Assembly (NCBI RefSeq): GCF_905220565.1
Contig: NC_059404.1
Location: 17,661,506 to 17,725,505 of the forward strand
Source: Melitaea cinxia
Lineage: Eukaryota > Arthropoda > Insecta > Lepidoptera > Nymphalidae
Reading direction: 5' to 3'
Length of the DNA stretch: 64,000 bases
In this document: positions 20,627 to 30,475 of the stretch, piece by piece
Position numbering within the stretch: the stretch's first letter is position 1
Layout: each line of letters opens with the position of its first letter
Made by a program: the position numbers and the translations under genes
The notes under the pieces: model-generated
What the model was told of the DNA's origin: nothing
Seen by the model: only the letters and a program-made list of their open reading frames with translations
Databases searched by the model: none

Positions 20627-20727
20627 GGGGTGCTTGTCGGTGACCTCCTCGTGGTGTACCCTGGGCAACGGGGCGGGCAGCAGTATCACAATCGCGGCAC
20701 TGCTGCCCGTCGCGGCTGACGACCGAC
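20627..20727 (+). ncRNA. HDV-like self-cleaving ribozyme at element 5' end
   Basis: A nested double pseudoknot can be drawn. P1: GGGGTGC (20627-20633) with GTACCCT (20656-20662), including a G·U at the cleavage base. P2: GTCGGT (20636-20641) with ACCGAC (20722-20727). P3: ACC (20643-20645) with GGT (20653-20655), closing loop TCCTCGT. The strand after P1 is GGGCAAC (20663-20669). P4 is a 13-bp stem (20672-20684 with 20699-20711). The P4-to-P2 joiner is GCGGCTGACG, with C20716 in the place of the catalytic cytosine. TCCTCG and GGGCAAC are the conserved core words of this ribozyme class. Cleavage would fall immediately before 20627, releasing a transcript that begins at the element's first base. 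This copy has two substitutions relative to the others, both still paired as G·U. Confidence 0.85.
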
Positions 20728-21187
20728 GCGTGTGGGGATGCATTCCGGCGCTCTACATTAGAGTTGTCCCGTGAGCGCATCAGGTGGCACAGCGCTCGCG
20801 CACTGTGTCACCACGGGGGGTGGATGGGTTCGGCGTGCGCTTACCCCGCCGTCGGACAGAGTGGGCAGGAGTCCTGTTCGCTCACCGTCCTATATCGTAA
20901 TCCCGTTTGTGGTGTCGTGGTCATGTCTCGCGGCCACGAACGGGACCGAGGGTCTTGCCTTAACCGGCCGGACCGCGAGGAAGAAAACCTCTATAAAAAA
21001 TTACCCCGAATCCCAAGCGGCGACGCAGCGCGAGGGGATGCATGGCTGATGGGTAGTTCAGTCTCTACTGCGATCCCCTGCTCTGCAGCCCCGCCGAGGC
21101 CAGAGTGGGGTTACGCGAGGCTTGCCCAGGTACAGGGGGTGTTACCTCGGGCTGACCACCCTTTCCCCCATACTCGTGGGAACAGTT

Positions 21188-23170
21188 ATGGAATTTCAAA
21201 AATCAACAATTTTAAATGATGATGGTGTGGAGATTGACGAGAGGCCCGAGAAGGGCGGAGTAGAGGAGAGGCCCGAGAAGGGTGCAGTTGTCTCGGACGG
21301 AGAGTTGTCTGACGTCGGCATGAGGTCGCGGTCACCGTGCGACTCCGACTCGTCTCGCGCTCGGCTCTGGAAGCGGAAGCGCGATAGGGAAGAAGATACG
21401 TCAGATGACACTGATGATAAGTCCACGGCAGGAAAGTGTCACACGGCGCGCAGGGGTCGTGGTCGACCGCCCACGACAGGGCAATATGTTGGCCTCGCCA
21501 AGGCCAAGGCCGACTACCTCAAGCAGTGCGAGAGGGAGCTCGAGCTTGAGGCCGAAAGCGAGGCCATTGAGATCTCAAAGAGAGTGAGAGCTTCGCGCTC
21601 CAATATCAATACGGAAGGTGGGTCGATTTCGGGAGAATGCTCGATAACAGATCTGCATCGGAAGGCTCAGGAATACGTCGAGGCCATTCTCACCGTGACG
21701 AAGATTTCCAAGAATCTCAAGGGGACAAGCAAGAAAGCCTTAAATGAGTCCGCCGAGGGTATAGGCGAAGTACTCGGCGCCCTATACCACCAAACGACGA
21801 ATGACGAGGTCAGGCGGCTGCGGGAGGCCAACGAGCGCCTAGAAGCGGAGAACGTACAGCTCCGCTCGGAGATCTCCGAGCTGCGACAGAGTGTAGCCGA
21901 CATCAGGCGTGAGCTGGGCTCGACGTCCACTCCAGCCCCTCCCGCGAATGAAAACGGACTGATCGACCGCATAATGGCAGGGGTGGGCGCCATGCTCGAC
22001 TCCCGCCTGGCGAAGCTGGAGGAGTCTGGCAGACTCCTGCCTGAAGCGCCTGAAGCGCGAAAAGGACCACCGGCGGCTTCAAAGAAGATCGCAACGTCGC
22101 CGCCGCAGACAGGGGTCACAACGCTGACTCCGCCAGCGAACCCGGCCCCAAAGTCTGCAAGTCAGTCTGTCAAGACGAAGAAAAAGAAGAAGAAGGCGGG
22201 TGCGGCTACCCAAGTTGCTGCGCCCAACGAGCCTCGCCCCCTACCACCTGCTCCGGCCGCTCTGACGGAGGGGTGGAATGTGGTGGCGAGGAAGGGAAGA
22301 AAGGCGGGGCCGCCCAAAAACCAACCCCAGCCCCAGAACAAAGGTGTGCCGGCTAAAAAGCCAAAAACGCCGAAGCTGCGATTGCCGCGATCGGCGGCGG
22401 TGCAGCTGACGCTGCTGCCGGGCAGCACGAGGACCTACGCGGAGGTCCTCGGTGCCATAAAGGCTGACGGCCTTATAGCGAGCATGGGCGTCGAGACTCG
22501 CTATAGGGTCTCTCAGACCGGCGCGCGCAGGTTCGAGCTGCCCGGCACCGGCAACAAGGAGAAGGCCGAGGAGCTTGCCCGGCGCATCAAGGCGGTCGTC
22601 GGCGAGGACGTGGCGGTCACCCGGCCGGAGAAGTGCGCCGACCTGCGGGTGACCGGGTTAGACGACTCGGTCACTCCCCAGGAGTTGGCCGGCGTGATCG
22701 CCAAGGCGGGAGGATGCGCCGAGGAATCCATAAAAGTGGGCGAAGTGCGGCAAAACTTCGCCGGCATCGGGACAGCGTGGGTTCGCCTGCCAGTAGAGGC
22801 GGCGAAGAAAGTGGTCGACGGGCGCCGCCTACTCGTCGGGTTCGTGTCGGCGAGTGTGACCCTCCTGAAGACGAGACCGCAACAATGCTATCGCTGCCAC
22901 GAGGTTGGGCACGTGGCAGCGAAGTGTGACAAGGGAGTGGACCGCAGCGGCCAGTGCTACCGCTGCGGCAAGGAGGGGCACATTCGCCGGCAGTGTACTG
23001 CCGAAGCTTGCTGTCCCATATGCCAGGCGGAGAAAAAACCGGCTGGGCACAGCCTAGTCGCGTGCCCTCGCAATAAAGCGGGAAGGAGGAAGAAGGCGGC
23101 GCCCAAAAATAAAACCCGCGCGCCGCCTGCCAACAGAGCTGGGGAGGTGACAATGGACACCCAATTGTAA
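21188..23170 (+). CDS. ORF1 protein (Gag-like nucleic-acid chaperone), family I copy 1
   Basis: 660 residues. I chose the first in-frame ATG (21188); the frame is open upstream but has no earlier ATG. Features in order: acidic N-terminus with a repeated ERPEKG motif, basic nuclear-signal-like LWKRKRDREED near 60, coiled coil at about 206-243 (heptad RLREANERLEAENVQL), lysine run at about 328-337, then three zinc knuckles, CYRCHEVGHVAAKC (567-580), CYRCGKEGHIRRQC (590-603) and CPIC...H...C (609-626). ORF1 proteins of the R1/SART group package element RNA and, in SART1, direct the particle to telomeres in the nucleus. ORF2 starts 1 nt after the stop codon, so reinitiation is likely. Confidence 0.92.
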   Translation: MEFQKSTILNDDGVEIDERPEKGGVEERPEKGAVVSDGELSDVGMRSRSPCDSDSSRARLWKRKRDREEDTSDDTDDKSTAGKCHTARRGRGRPPTTGQYVGLAKAKADYLKQCERELELEAESEAIEISKRVRASRSNINTEGGSISGECSITDLHRKAQEYVEAILTVTKISKNLKGTSKKALNESAEGIGEVLGALYHQTTNDEVRRLREANERLEAENVQLRSEISELRQSVADIRRELGSTSTPAPPANENGLIDRIMAGVGAMLDSRLAKLEESGRLLPEAPEARKGPPAASKKIATSPPQTGVTTLTPPANPAPKSASQSVKTKKKKKKAGAATQVAAPNEPRPLPPAPAALTEGWNVVARKGRKAGPPKNQPQPQNKGVPAKKPKTPKLRLPRSAAVQLTLLPGSTRTYAEVLGAIKADGLIASMGVETRYRVSQTGARRFELPGTGNKEKAEELARRIKAVVGEDVAVTRPEKCADLRVTGLDDSVTPQELAGVIAKAGGCAEESIKVGEVRQNFAGIGTAWVRLPVEAAKKVVDGRRLLVGFVSASVTLLKTRPQQCYRCHEVGHVAAKCDKGVDRSGQCYRCGKEGHIRRQCTAEACCPICQAEKKPAGHSLVACPRNKAGRRKKAAPKNKTRAPPANRAGEVTMDTQL

Positions 23171-23171
23171 T

Positions 23172-26100
23172 ATGGCATTTAAGGTGCTCCAAGCCAACTT
23201 GAACCACTGTGCCAGGGCCCAGGACCTCCTCGTCCAGAGCCTGGTACAGTGGTCCGTGCGGGCGGCGGTGGTGGCCGAGCCGTACTCGGTCCCGCCGAGG
23301 GATAATTGGATCGGCGATAACGACGGCGTGGTGGCCATCGTGACCCAGGTCGCCGCGGGCGCCCCGCCCCTTACGAACATTGTGAGGGGCTCGGGTTGCG
23401 TCGCGGCACTGCTGGGGGAGGTGGCCATCGTCGGGGCGTATTTTTCCCCGAACAAGTCGGTCGCCGAGTTCGAGGCGTTCCTCGACGGGACCGAGTCGAT
23501 CATGCGTAGGTTTTATCCGGCGGAAGTGCTCGTGCTGGGTGACTTCAATGCGAAGTCACGTCTGTGGGGGTGTCCTGCCACGGATGCGCGGGGGGCGATT
23601 CTGGAGGAGTGGCTCGTTGCCACCGGCCTGACCGTCCTCAATCGCGGGACGGCCAACACGTGCGTGCGCAGGTCGGGCGGCTCGATCGTGGACGTGTCGT
23701 TTGCGAGCCCCGGCCTCGCGCGCCGCGTTCGGGACTGGCGAGTGCTGGACGACGTGGAGACTCTCTCGGATCACCGGTACATCCGCTTCGAGATCTCTGC
23801 TCGTCCGGCGGTGCCGCCAAGCTCCAGCCGCGCCCCGGCGGAGGAGGGTCCTCGGTGGCAGCTGAAGCGTCTCGACCGGGAGCGACTCGACGAAGCGGCG
23901 ATAGTGGCGTCGTGTCAGCCGCGCGTCGACGGTTCACCGGACAGGGTGGCAGACTGGCTGGTGGCCAGAATGACCGACGCGTGCGACGCGGCCATGCCGC
24001 GGTCGAGGGGTCGCCCCGGGCGGGCTCAGGTGTACTGGTGGTCGGAGGCGATAGCGCAGCTGCGCAGGGAGTGCGTGGCCGTCCGACGCCAGTACACGCG
24101 CTGCAGGAGGCGCATCTTTAGGACGCCCCCCGCTTCGCAGGACAGGACACGGCACGAGGAGGAGGGCGAGCGGCTGTACGCCCTTTACACGGCAGCCAAA
24201 GCCAGCCTCCGTCGTGCCATCGGCGAGTCGCAGGCCGCGGCCAGGGAGGAAATGCTGGACGGACTGAACAGCGACCCGTGGGGGATGCCCTACAAGCGGG
24301 TACGCAACAAGGTCCGTCCCTGGGCTCCTCCACTCACGGAGACCCTGGACGCCGAAGTGGTCCGTGAGGTGGTCGCGGCCCTGTTCCCGACGGCGCCGGC
24401 CGAGCACGAGCCGCCGTCGATGGCACCGCGAGGAGAGGATCCAGACGTCGGAGAGGAGGCACCGGAGGTCGGCGAGTCCGAATTCGAGGAAGCAGTCGCG
24501 CGGCTGCGACGGAAGAACGTCGCTCCAGGCCCGGATGGGATTCCGGGGAGGGCGTGGGCGGTGGCGCTGAACCACCTGGCGCCGCAAGTTCGAGGGCTAT
24601 TCTCTGCCTGTCTGGCTCAAGCCTTAATTCCACAGCGGTGGAAGACAGGCAGGTTAGTCCTCCTCAGGAAGGAAGGCCGGCCGGCGGAGTCACCGTCGGC
24701 GTACCGCCCCATCGTCCTCCTCGACGAGCTCGCCAAGCTATTCGAGCGCATCGTGGCCGCGCGTCTGGTGGCGCACCTCGGGCGTCGAGGACCCGACCTC
24801 TCGGACGTTCAGTTCGGCTTCCGCAGTGGCCGTTCTACCGTGGATGCCGTGCTGTGCGTCCGTGCCCAGGTGCAGGAAGCGGTGGCCCGGGGCGACGTCG
24901 TCGTGGCGGTGTCTATCGACATCGCCAACGCCTTCAATACGTTGCCCTGGGGCTGCATCAGGGAGGCGCTCCGCTACCACGGGGTGCCGACCTACTTGCG
25001 TCGCGTGGTCGGTGCCTACCTCTCCGACAGGTGGGTGGTCTTCCCCGGAAGGGATGGTCGGGTTGTGAGAAGGGAAGTCGTGTGCGGTGTTCCGCAGGGG
25101 TCGGTGCTCGGCCCACTCCTGTGGAACATCGGATACGATTGGGTGTTGCGTGGCTCGTTGCTGCGCGGCGTCAGCGTCGTCTGCTACGCCGACGACACGC
25201 TGGTGCTGGCCCGCCGACCGACGTATCGGGAGGCGGCAGTGCTGGCGACCGCTGGCGTCGCGCAGGTCGTGGCGCGAATCCGGCGCCTCGGCCTCGTCGT
25301 CGCGCTGGACAAGGCGCAAGGCATCGTTTTTCACGGCCCGAGGAGGGCGCCTCCCCACGACGCCCATCTTATCGTGGGAGGCACTCGCATCGGCCTGTCG
25401 GGCACGATGACGTACCTGGGTCTCGTGCTCGACGGCCGGTGGAAGTTCCGGGCGCACTTCGCGCGGCTCGTCCCGCGCTTGCTGAAGGTGGGAGCCTCGC
25501 TCTCGTGGCTTTTGCCGAACATCGGCGGTCCCGGTGTGAGCTGCCGCCGGCTCTACACCGGCGTCGTGAGAGCGATGGCGATGTACGGTGCCCCCGTCTG
25601 GTCCGACGCCCTGGACCGCGAGAACATCGCCCTGCTGCGGCGCGCGCAGAGGGTGATGGCGATCAGGGTCGTACGCGGGTACCGTACGATCTCGGGCGAG
25701 GCAGCGTGCGTGCTGGCTGGAGTCCTGCCCTGGGACCTGGACGCGATCTCTCTGGCGTCGTCATACCGGCGGCGTCGGAGTCTGGCGTCCGGGACCCTCA
25801 GTCCGGCACCACGGCTGGAAGATCACCTGAGGCGAGAGCGGGATGCCGCGATCGCGGAGTGGGTTGTAAGGCTCGAGCGTCCGAGTGCGGGGCACCGGAC
25901 GATCGATGCGGTTCGGCCGGTTCTTCGGCAGTGGTTGGACAGACGACATGGCGTCCTAACCTTCCGCGCCACGCAGGTCCTCTCGGGGCACGGTTGCTTC
26001 GGGGGGTACCTGTGTCGGGTCGCCGGGAGGGAGCCCTCTCCTCGCTGCCACCACTGCCAGGATTGTGACGACGAGTCGGCGCAACACGTGTTGGAGGAGT

Positions 26101-26348
26101 GTCCGGCGTGGGCGGAGGAGCGGGAAGAGCTCCGAAGCGTAGTTGGGCCGGACCTTTCGCTGCCGGCCGTGATTTCTGCCATGACCGGCAGCGAGAGGTG
26201 CTGGGACGCCGTCCTCGCGTACTGTGAGCGGGTGATGGTGCAGAAGGAGGCGGCGGAGCGGGTGAGGGAGGACACCACCGACCTCCCCCTCCGCCGCAAA
26301 AGGACCGGGCGTCGGAGGCTGGCGCACGATAACCGCCTCCCTCCCTAG
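23172..26348 (+). CDS. ORF2 protein (endonuclease-reverse transcriptase), family I copy 1
   Basis: 1058 residues. The APE-type endonuclease (1 to about 215) has N9, E36, Y90, D124/N126 (LGDFNAKS), D174 and SDH at 199-201. The RT has APGPDG, the fingers motif AYRPIVLLDELAKLFERI, D583 (VSIDIANAFN), GVPQGSVLGP and YADD at 672-675. A CCHC finger lies at 959-977. The endonuclease would nick the telomeric repeat and the RT would copy the RNA from the nick (target-primed reverse transcription). Every catalytic residue that can be checked is present, so this copy may be competent. Confidence 0.94.
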   Translation: MAFKVLQANLNHCARAQDLLVQSLVQWSVRAAVVAEPYSVPPRDNWIGDNDGVVAIVTQVAAGAPPLTNIVRGSGCVAALLGEVAIVGAYFSPNKSVAEFEAFLDGTESIMRRFYPAEVLVLGDFNAKSRLWGCPATDARGAILEEWLVATGLTVLNRGTANTCVRRSGGSIVDVSFASPGLARRVRDWRVLDDVETLSDHRYIRFEISARPAVPPSSSRAPAEEGPRWQLKRLDRERLDEAAIVASCQPRVDGSPDRVADWLVARMTDACDAAMPRSRGRPGRAQVYWWSEAIAQLRRECVAVRRQYTRCRRRIFRTPPASQDRTRHEEEGERLYALYTAAKASLRRAIGESQAAAREEMLDGLNSDPWGMPYKRVRNKVRPWAPPLTETLDAEVVREVVAALFPTAPAEHEPPSMAPRGEDPDVGEEAPEVGESEFEEAVARLRRKNVAPGPDGIPGRAWAVALNHLAPQVRGLFSACLAQALIPQRWKTGRLVLLRKEGRPAESPSAYRPIVLLDELAKLFERIVAARLVAHLGRRGPDLSDVQFGFRSGRSTVDAVLCVRAQVQEAVARGDVVVAVSIDIANAFNTLPWGCIREALRYHGVPTYLRRVVGAYLSDRWVVFPGRDGRVVRREVVCGVPQGSVLGPLLWNIGYDWVLRGSLLRGVSVVCYADDTLVLARRPTYREAAVLATAGVAQVVARIRRLGLVVALDKAQGIVFHGPRRAPPHDAHLIVGGTRIGLSGTMTYLGLVLDGRWKFRAHFARLVPRLLKVGASLSWLLPNIGGPGVSCRRLYTGVVRAMAMYGAPVWSDALDRENIALLRRAQRVMAIRVVRGYRTISGEAACVLAGVLPWDLDAISLASSYRRRRSLASGTLSPAPRLEDHLRRERDAAIAEWVVRLERPSAGHRTIDAVRPVLRQWLDRRHGVLTFRATQVLSGHGCFGGYLCRVAGREPSPRCHHCQDCDDESAQHVLEECPAWAEEREELRSVVGPDLSLPAVISAMTGSERCWDAVLAYCERVMVQKEAAERVREDTTDLPLRRKRTGRRRLAHDNRLPP

Positions 26349-26614
26349 ACGCTAGGCAGACCAAAATCTGCCGGGTAGGCGCGCGCGGTGTCCCCCGCGC
26401 GCCACCTCCTCCACGAGGACAGGAAAGGGCCTGACGAGGCACGCCGCCGGGGTTTGCAGAAGAATTCGGACACCTGCGACCCCGGCACGGGCGACGAAGG
26501 TGGACACCGTTGGTTTTTAGTGGGTAGTCTGGCATTGCACCTACCGCCGGGAGCCCCACACTCCCGCTGCCGAGCTTTCGGTGGCGGGGTCAGTGCGTAA
26601 ATGCATTTTCCAAC

Positions 26615-26646
<32 letters not shown>

Positions 26647-26648
<2 letters not shown>

Positions 26649-26665
26649 TTAGGTTAGGTTAGGTT
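26647..26665 (+). repeat. Telomeric repeat, 3 TTAGG units
   Basis: GG + (TTAGG)3 + TT. Confidence 0.95.
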
Positions 26666-28863
26666 CGGTGCGGCCGTCGCGAGGCTCAAATCGAAGCGCA
26701 CCGCCCCGGGCCCGGACGGCGTGCCGGGAAAGGTGCTGAGCCTCGCGACGGGTAGCATGGGTGGCAGAATTCGGGCCCTGTTCGACAGGTGCCTGGAGCA
26801 GGGCCGGTTTCCCCAGGTGTGGAAGACGGGCAGGCTCGTCCTGCTGAAGAAGGACGGACGGTCGGCCGAACAGCCTTCGGCCTATCGACCGATCGTGCTC
26901 CTCGACGAGATCAGTAAGGTGTTCGAGCGCATCCTGGCGACTCGAATTCTCGAGTCGATGAACCCGGGATTGCACGAGGCGCAGTATGGATTTCGTCGGG
27001 GGCGGTCGACCGTCGCGGCCATCGCCCACCTCAGGGACCTCGCCGAGTCGGTGGTCTCCCGGGGTGGAGTGTTGTGGGCGGTCTCGCTGGACGTGACCAA
27101 CGCGTTCAACTCTCTGCCCTGGGAGACGGTGAGGGTGGCGCTGGGATACCACGGTATCCCGCGCTACTTGCGTAGGCTCATCGGAGCTTACTTTGCGGGA
27201 AGGGCAGTAGAGTTCCCGATAGGCGGTGGCGGTCTGTCGAGGCGGTCCATGTCGTGCGGCGTTCCGCAGGGTTCGGTCCTCGGACCGCTCCTGTGGAACA
27301 TCGGCTACGACTGGGTGCTCCGCGGCGCCACGTTGCCGGGAGTGTCGGTCATCTGCTACGCAGACGACACTCTCGTCACCGTTCGCGCCGGCGGGCACCG
27401 CGAGGCGGGCCGCCTCGCCACGGCCGGCGTCGCGCAAGTGGTGGCCAGGATTCGGGCTCTCGGGCTGGAGGTCGCCTTGCAGAAGACGGAGGTCCTGGCC
27501 TTTCACGGGCCGAGGGCCGCTCCTCCGCCCGGGACGTCGATAGTCGTCGGGGGTACTTCGATCGCCGTCGGGTCGACGATGAAGTACCTGGGCATCGTTC
27601 TCGACGGTCGCTGGAAGTTCGACGAACACTTCCGGCGGCTGACCCCGAAGCTTCTGGCCGCCGCCGGAGCGCTCGGGAGTCTACTGCCCAACCTAGAAGG
27701 GCCCGCCGACAAATGCAGACGCCTCTTCGTGGGCGTCGTGCGTTCGATGGCGTTGTATGGCGCTCCGATTTGGGCGGGCGCTCTCTGCGCGCGGAACGTG
27801 TCGCTGATTCGCAGGCCGCACCGCGCTATCGCGCTGCGGGCTGCGAGGGCGTACCGCACGGTGTCCTACACCGCATCGTGTCTCCTCGCCGGCAGCCCCC
27901 CGTGGGAACTGGAGGCCGAAGCTCTCGCGTCGGTCTTCTGGCGCGTGACGGAAGCGCGCCTGAGGGAGGAACCGCCTCGTCCGCAAGAGGTCGTGCGATG
28001 GAGGAGAGAAGCTCGCGACGGCCTCTTCCGGAAGTGGTCGGAGAATCTCGTGGACCCGAACGTAATTACGAGTCGGGGGCTGGTGGCGGCGATTCGGCCC
28101 GTTCTGCGCGGCTGGGTCGATAGGCGACACGGTGCGATGTCGTTCCACTTGGCGCAGATGCTGACCGGGCACGGCTGCTTCGGTCGCTATCTGTGCCGAG
28201 CGCTGGGGCGGGAGCCGACGTCGGAATGTCACCATTGCGACGCCGGCGCTGAGGACACGGCGGAGCACACGCGCGCGGTCTGCCCGGCGTGGTGCGAGGA
28301 GCGCGCCGCCCTGTCGGCGGCCATCGGAGCGGATCTCTCGCTGCCGGCCGTGGTCTCGGCCATGGTCGGCAGCGAGGAGAACTGGAGCGCCGTCTCCTCC
28401 TTCTGCAGCGCCGTGATGCTGCGGAAGGAGGCGGCGGAGCGGGAGCGGGAACGGAATCCGAACTCGCTTCCGTCTCGTCGCGGTAGACGCGGTCGGCGGC
28501 GCAGGGCCTACCTGGCCAACCTGCAGCCGCCGCCCCCGTAGTTTGGATCAGCGGGCGATAGGTCGGGGGATCTATCGACCGCATCGCACGATCCCGAGGA
28601 GGACGGAGAGAGGCGATCTTATGTGTTCAAGGGATCCTCTCTCGGGTCGCTGTCGCTTTTGCGGCGACGACGACGGGCCCTAGTCTGGGCAGGCGCCGGC
28701 GGGATCGCGAAAGAGCTTTGTGTCCTCGCGATCTCGCCACAAGCGCATAGGCGGAACACACGTGTGGTTTTTGTTCAGTAAGAGTCTGACTCCCCTCCGA
28801 GCCCCCCCAACCGGAGGGTGTCCATGAAGGATTTTCCACACGTAAAAAAAAAAAAAAAAAAAA
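26666..28863 (+). mobile_element. SART-like element, family III, 5'-truncated
   Basis: Starts abruptly inside ORF2 after TTAGGTT, continues to the ORF2 stop at 28541, a 302-nt 3' untranslated region and 20 A (28844-28863). Its protein is clearly divergent from families I and II. Its 3' tail (CAGTAAGAGTCTGACTCCCC, CCGGAGGGTGTCCATG) is the one used by the non-autonomous elements at 19658, 28878 and 51860. A 7-bp stem CCCTCCG/CGGAGGG lies before the end. Confidence 0.9.
26667..28541 (+). pseudogene. C-terminal 624 residues of family III ORF2
   Basis: The frame opens with GAAVARLKSKRTAPGPDGVPG, equivalent to about residue 436 of family I ORF2, so the whole endonuclease and the start of the RT region are missing. 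The RT core remains: AYRPIVLLDEISKVFERI, VSLDVTNAFNSLPW, GVPQGSVLGPLLW, CYADDTL. The C-terminal finger CHHCDAGAEDTAEH is also present. There are no internal stops. With no promoter or start codon it is a dead 5'-truncated copy, but its open frame suggests a recent insertion from a live family III element elsewhere. Confidence 0.9.
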
Positions 28864-28877
28864 GGTTAGGTTAGGTT
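28864..28877 (+). repeat. Telomeric repeat, 2 TTAGG units
   Basis: GG + (TTAGG)2 + TT. Confidence 0.95.
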
Positions 28878-30475
28878 CCCAGGCCCCAGACCTAGGTCTG
28901 GGAGGAGTTCCTGGTCTTCTACCTGGGCGCGTCCCCCGGGTGGCGGATAGGGGAGTGCCGCCTGCGTTACTAGCGAGACGCGGGCGGTAGGGGTCCTCGG
29001 ACCCCCGCGGACCAAAACCAGGGAGGAGGGCGCGAAAGCGCATTGAAGTGCCGGGGCCTTTGGGTCGCGCTTCGGGAGGCGCGAAAGCGCATAGGGGTGT
29101 CGAGGCCGTGTGGCGCGCTCCTAAGGAAGGGAAGGTCCTCTGGGCTGGTCCTGGATCACCGGAAGCGTTGTCTTTCGCTCCAGGGGCGGGTCTCGGTCCT
29201 GGATTAACTCCGGGGCCGGGGTCGGGTCTCGGTTCCGGATCACCGGGGGCGGGTTTGCGGACTTATGGGGGTCTGCGACTCGTCTTTCGGCCCGGGACGG
29301 GACGGGTCTCGGACTCGGATCACCGGGGGCGGGTCTTGCGGACTGACGGTCTTGCCGACTCGTTCCTCGCTCCGAGAATGGGGCTCCGTAAGCCCGTCTT
29401 TCGGTTCAGAGGTCGTGCGCGGTGCGGGATGGCACGTAGGTTGCCGTCGGTGAGGGTTTGGCGCTGCGACGCGGCGCGGGGAGGACGTGCGTAGGCGCGT
29501 TTGGAGTGCCGGGGCCTTTGGGTCGCGCTCCGGGAGGCGCGGAAGCGCATAGGTGTGTCGAGGCCGTTGGGCGCGCTCCTAAGGAAGGGAAGGTCCTCTG
29601 GGCTGGTCCTGGATCACCGGAAACGTTGTCTTCCGCTCCAGGGGCGGGTCTCGGTCCTGGATTAACTCCGGGGCCGGGGTCGGGTCTCGGTCCCGGATCA
29701 CCGGGGGCGGGTTTGCGGACTTATGGGGGTCTGCGGCTCGTCTTTCGGCCCGGGACGGGACGGGTCTCGGACTTGGATCACCGGGGGCGGGTCTTGCGGA
29801 CTGACGGTCTTGCCGACTCGTTCCTCGCTCCGAGAAGGGGGCCCGGAAAGCCCGTCTTTCGGTTCAGAGGTCGTGCGCGGTGCGGGGTGGCACGTAGGTT
29901 GCCGTCGGTGAGGGTATGGCACTGCGACGCGGTGCGGGGAGTGGGGTGGGCGGGTTCGCTCGCCCGCCCTAAGGCGTGCGGGGGCGCTCTCTCGCGCCGA
30001 GGCTGCGGTCGGCTGGAGGGCCTTGACTGCGGCCACCCTGGCCTTTGTCGGCTTCGTCGGGCTGACATTGTCCGCCCCGGGCTAGGTGCCTGGCGTAGCC
30101 GAGACGCCGGGCTAGGCCTGGGGCGCCGGGGCGGCGCGGGATTGTACCCACAGGCGCGATGCGGGCGGGGGGTGTCCCCCTGCCCGCGGGGGGGGCCACG
30201 CGGGCGATGGGTCGGGGGATTCGTCGTCCGACTCGCACGGTCCCCCCAAGGAGGGGAGGGCGCGCTTCGTGTTCGAGTGCGTCCTCCGAGGTGCTTGCAC
30301 CGTGGTGGGCCCGAAAGGGCAAGCGCCGGCGGGGTTGCGAAAGAGCTGACAGCGTCCTTGTGACCCCGCCACATAGGCGCACGGCAGAACACACGTGGCG
30401 GTTTTTATTCAGTAAGAGTCTGAATCCCCTCCGAGCCCCCCCTACCGGAGGGTGTCCATGACGGATTTTCCCCAC

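Larger units (their letters stand above)
20627..26646 (+). mobile_element. SART-like telomeric non-LTR retrotransposon, family I copy 1 (full length)
   Basis: 6.0 kb: 5' region with ribozyme 20627-20727, ORF1, ORF2, a 268-nt 3' untranslated region and 30 A. It lies between TTAGGTT and GGTTAGG, so insertion was between TT and AGG with the A lost in the poly(A). Sense strand and TTAGG run the same way, as described for SART1 of the silkworm and opposite to TRAS. The 3' end has a 10-bp hairpin (26564-26587, loop GCTT) about 30 nt before the poly(A). Confidence 0.95.

Noticed and set aside
23934..24587. Long minus-strand open frames opposite ORF2 of all family I copies
   Set aside because: They recur only because the sense ORF2 is conserved and GC-rich. 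No motif is present, and they are shadows of the reverse transcriptase gene.
29458..30363. 301-codon open frame in the type C element (and similar frames at 29048 and 52030)
   Set aside because: Gly/Pro/Arg-rich translation typical of high-GC DNA without motifs. Frame changes between the 458-bp units, and indels in the second element copy break it.
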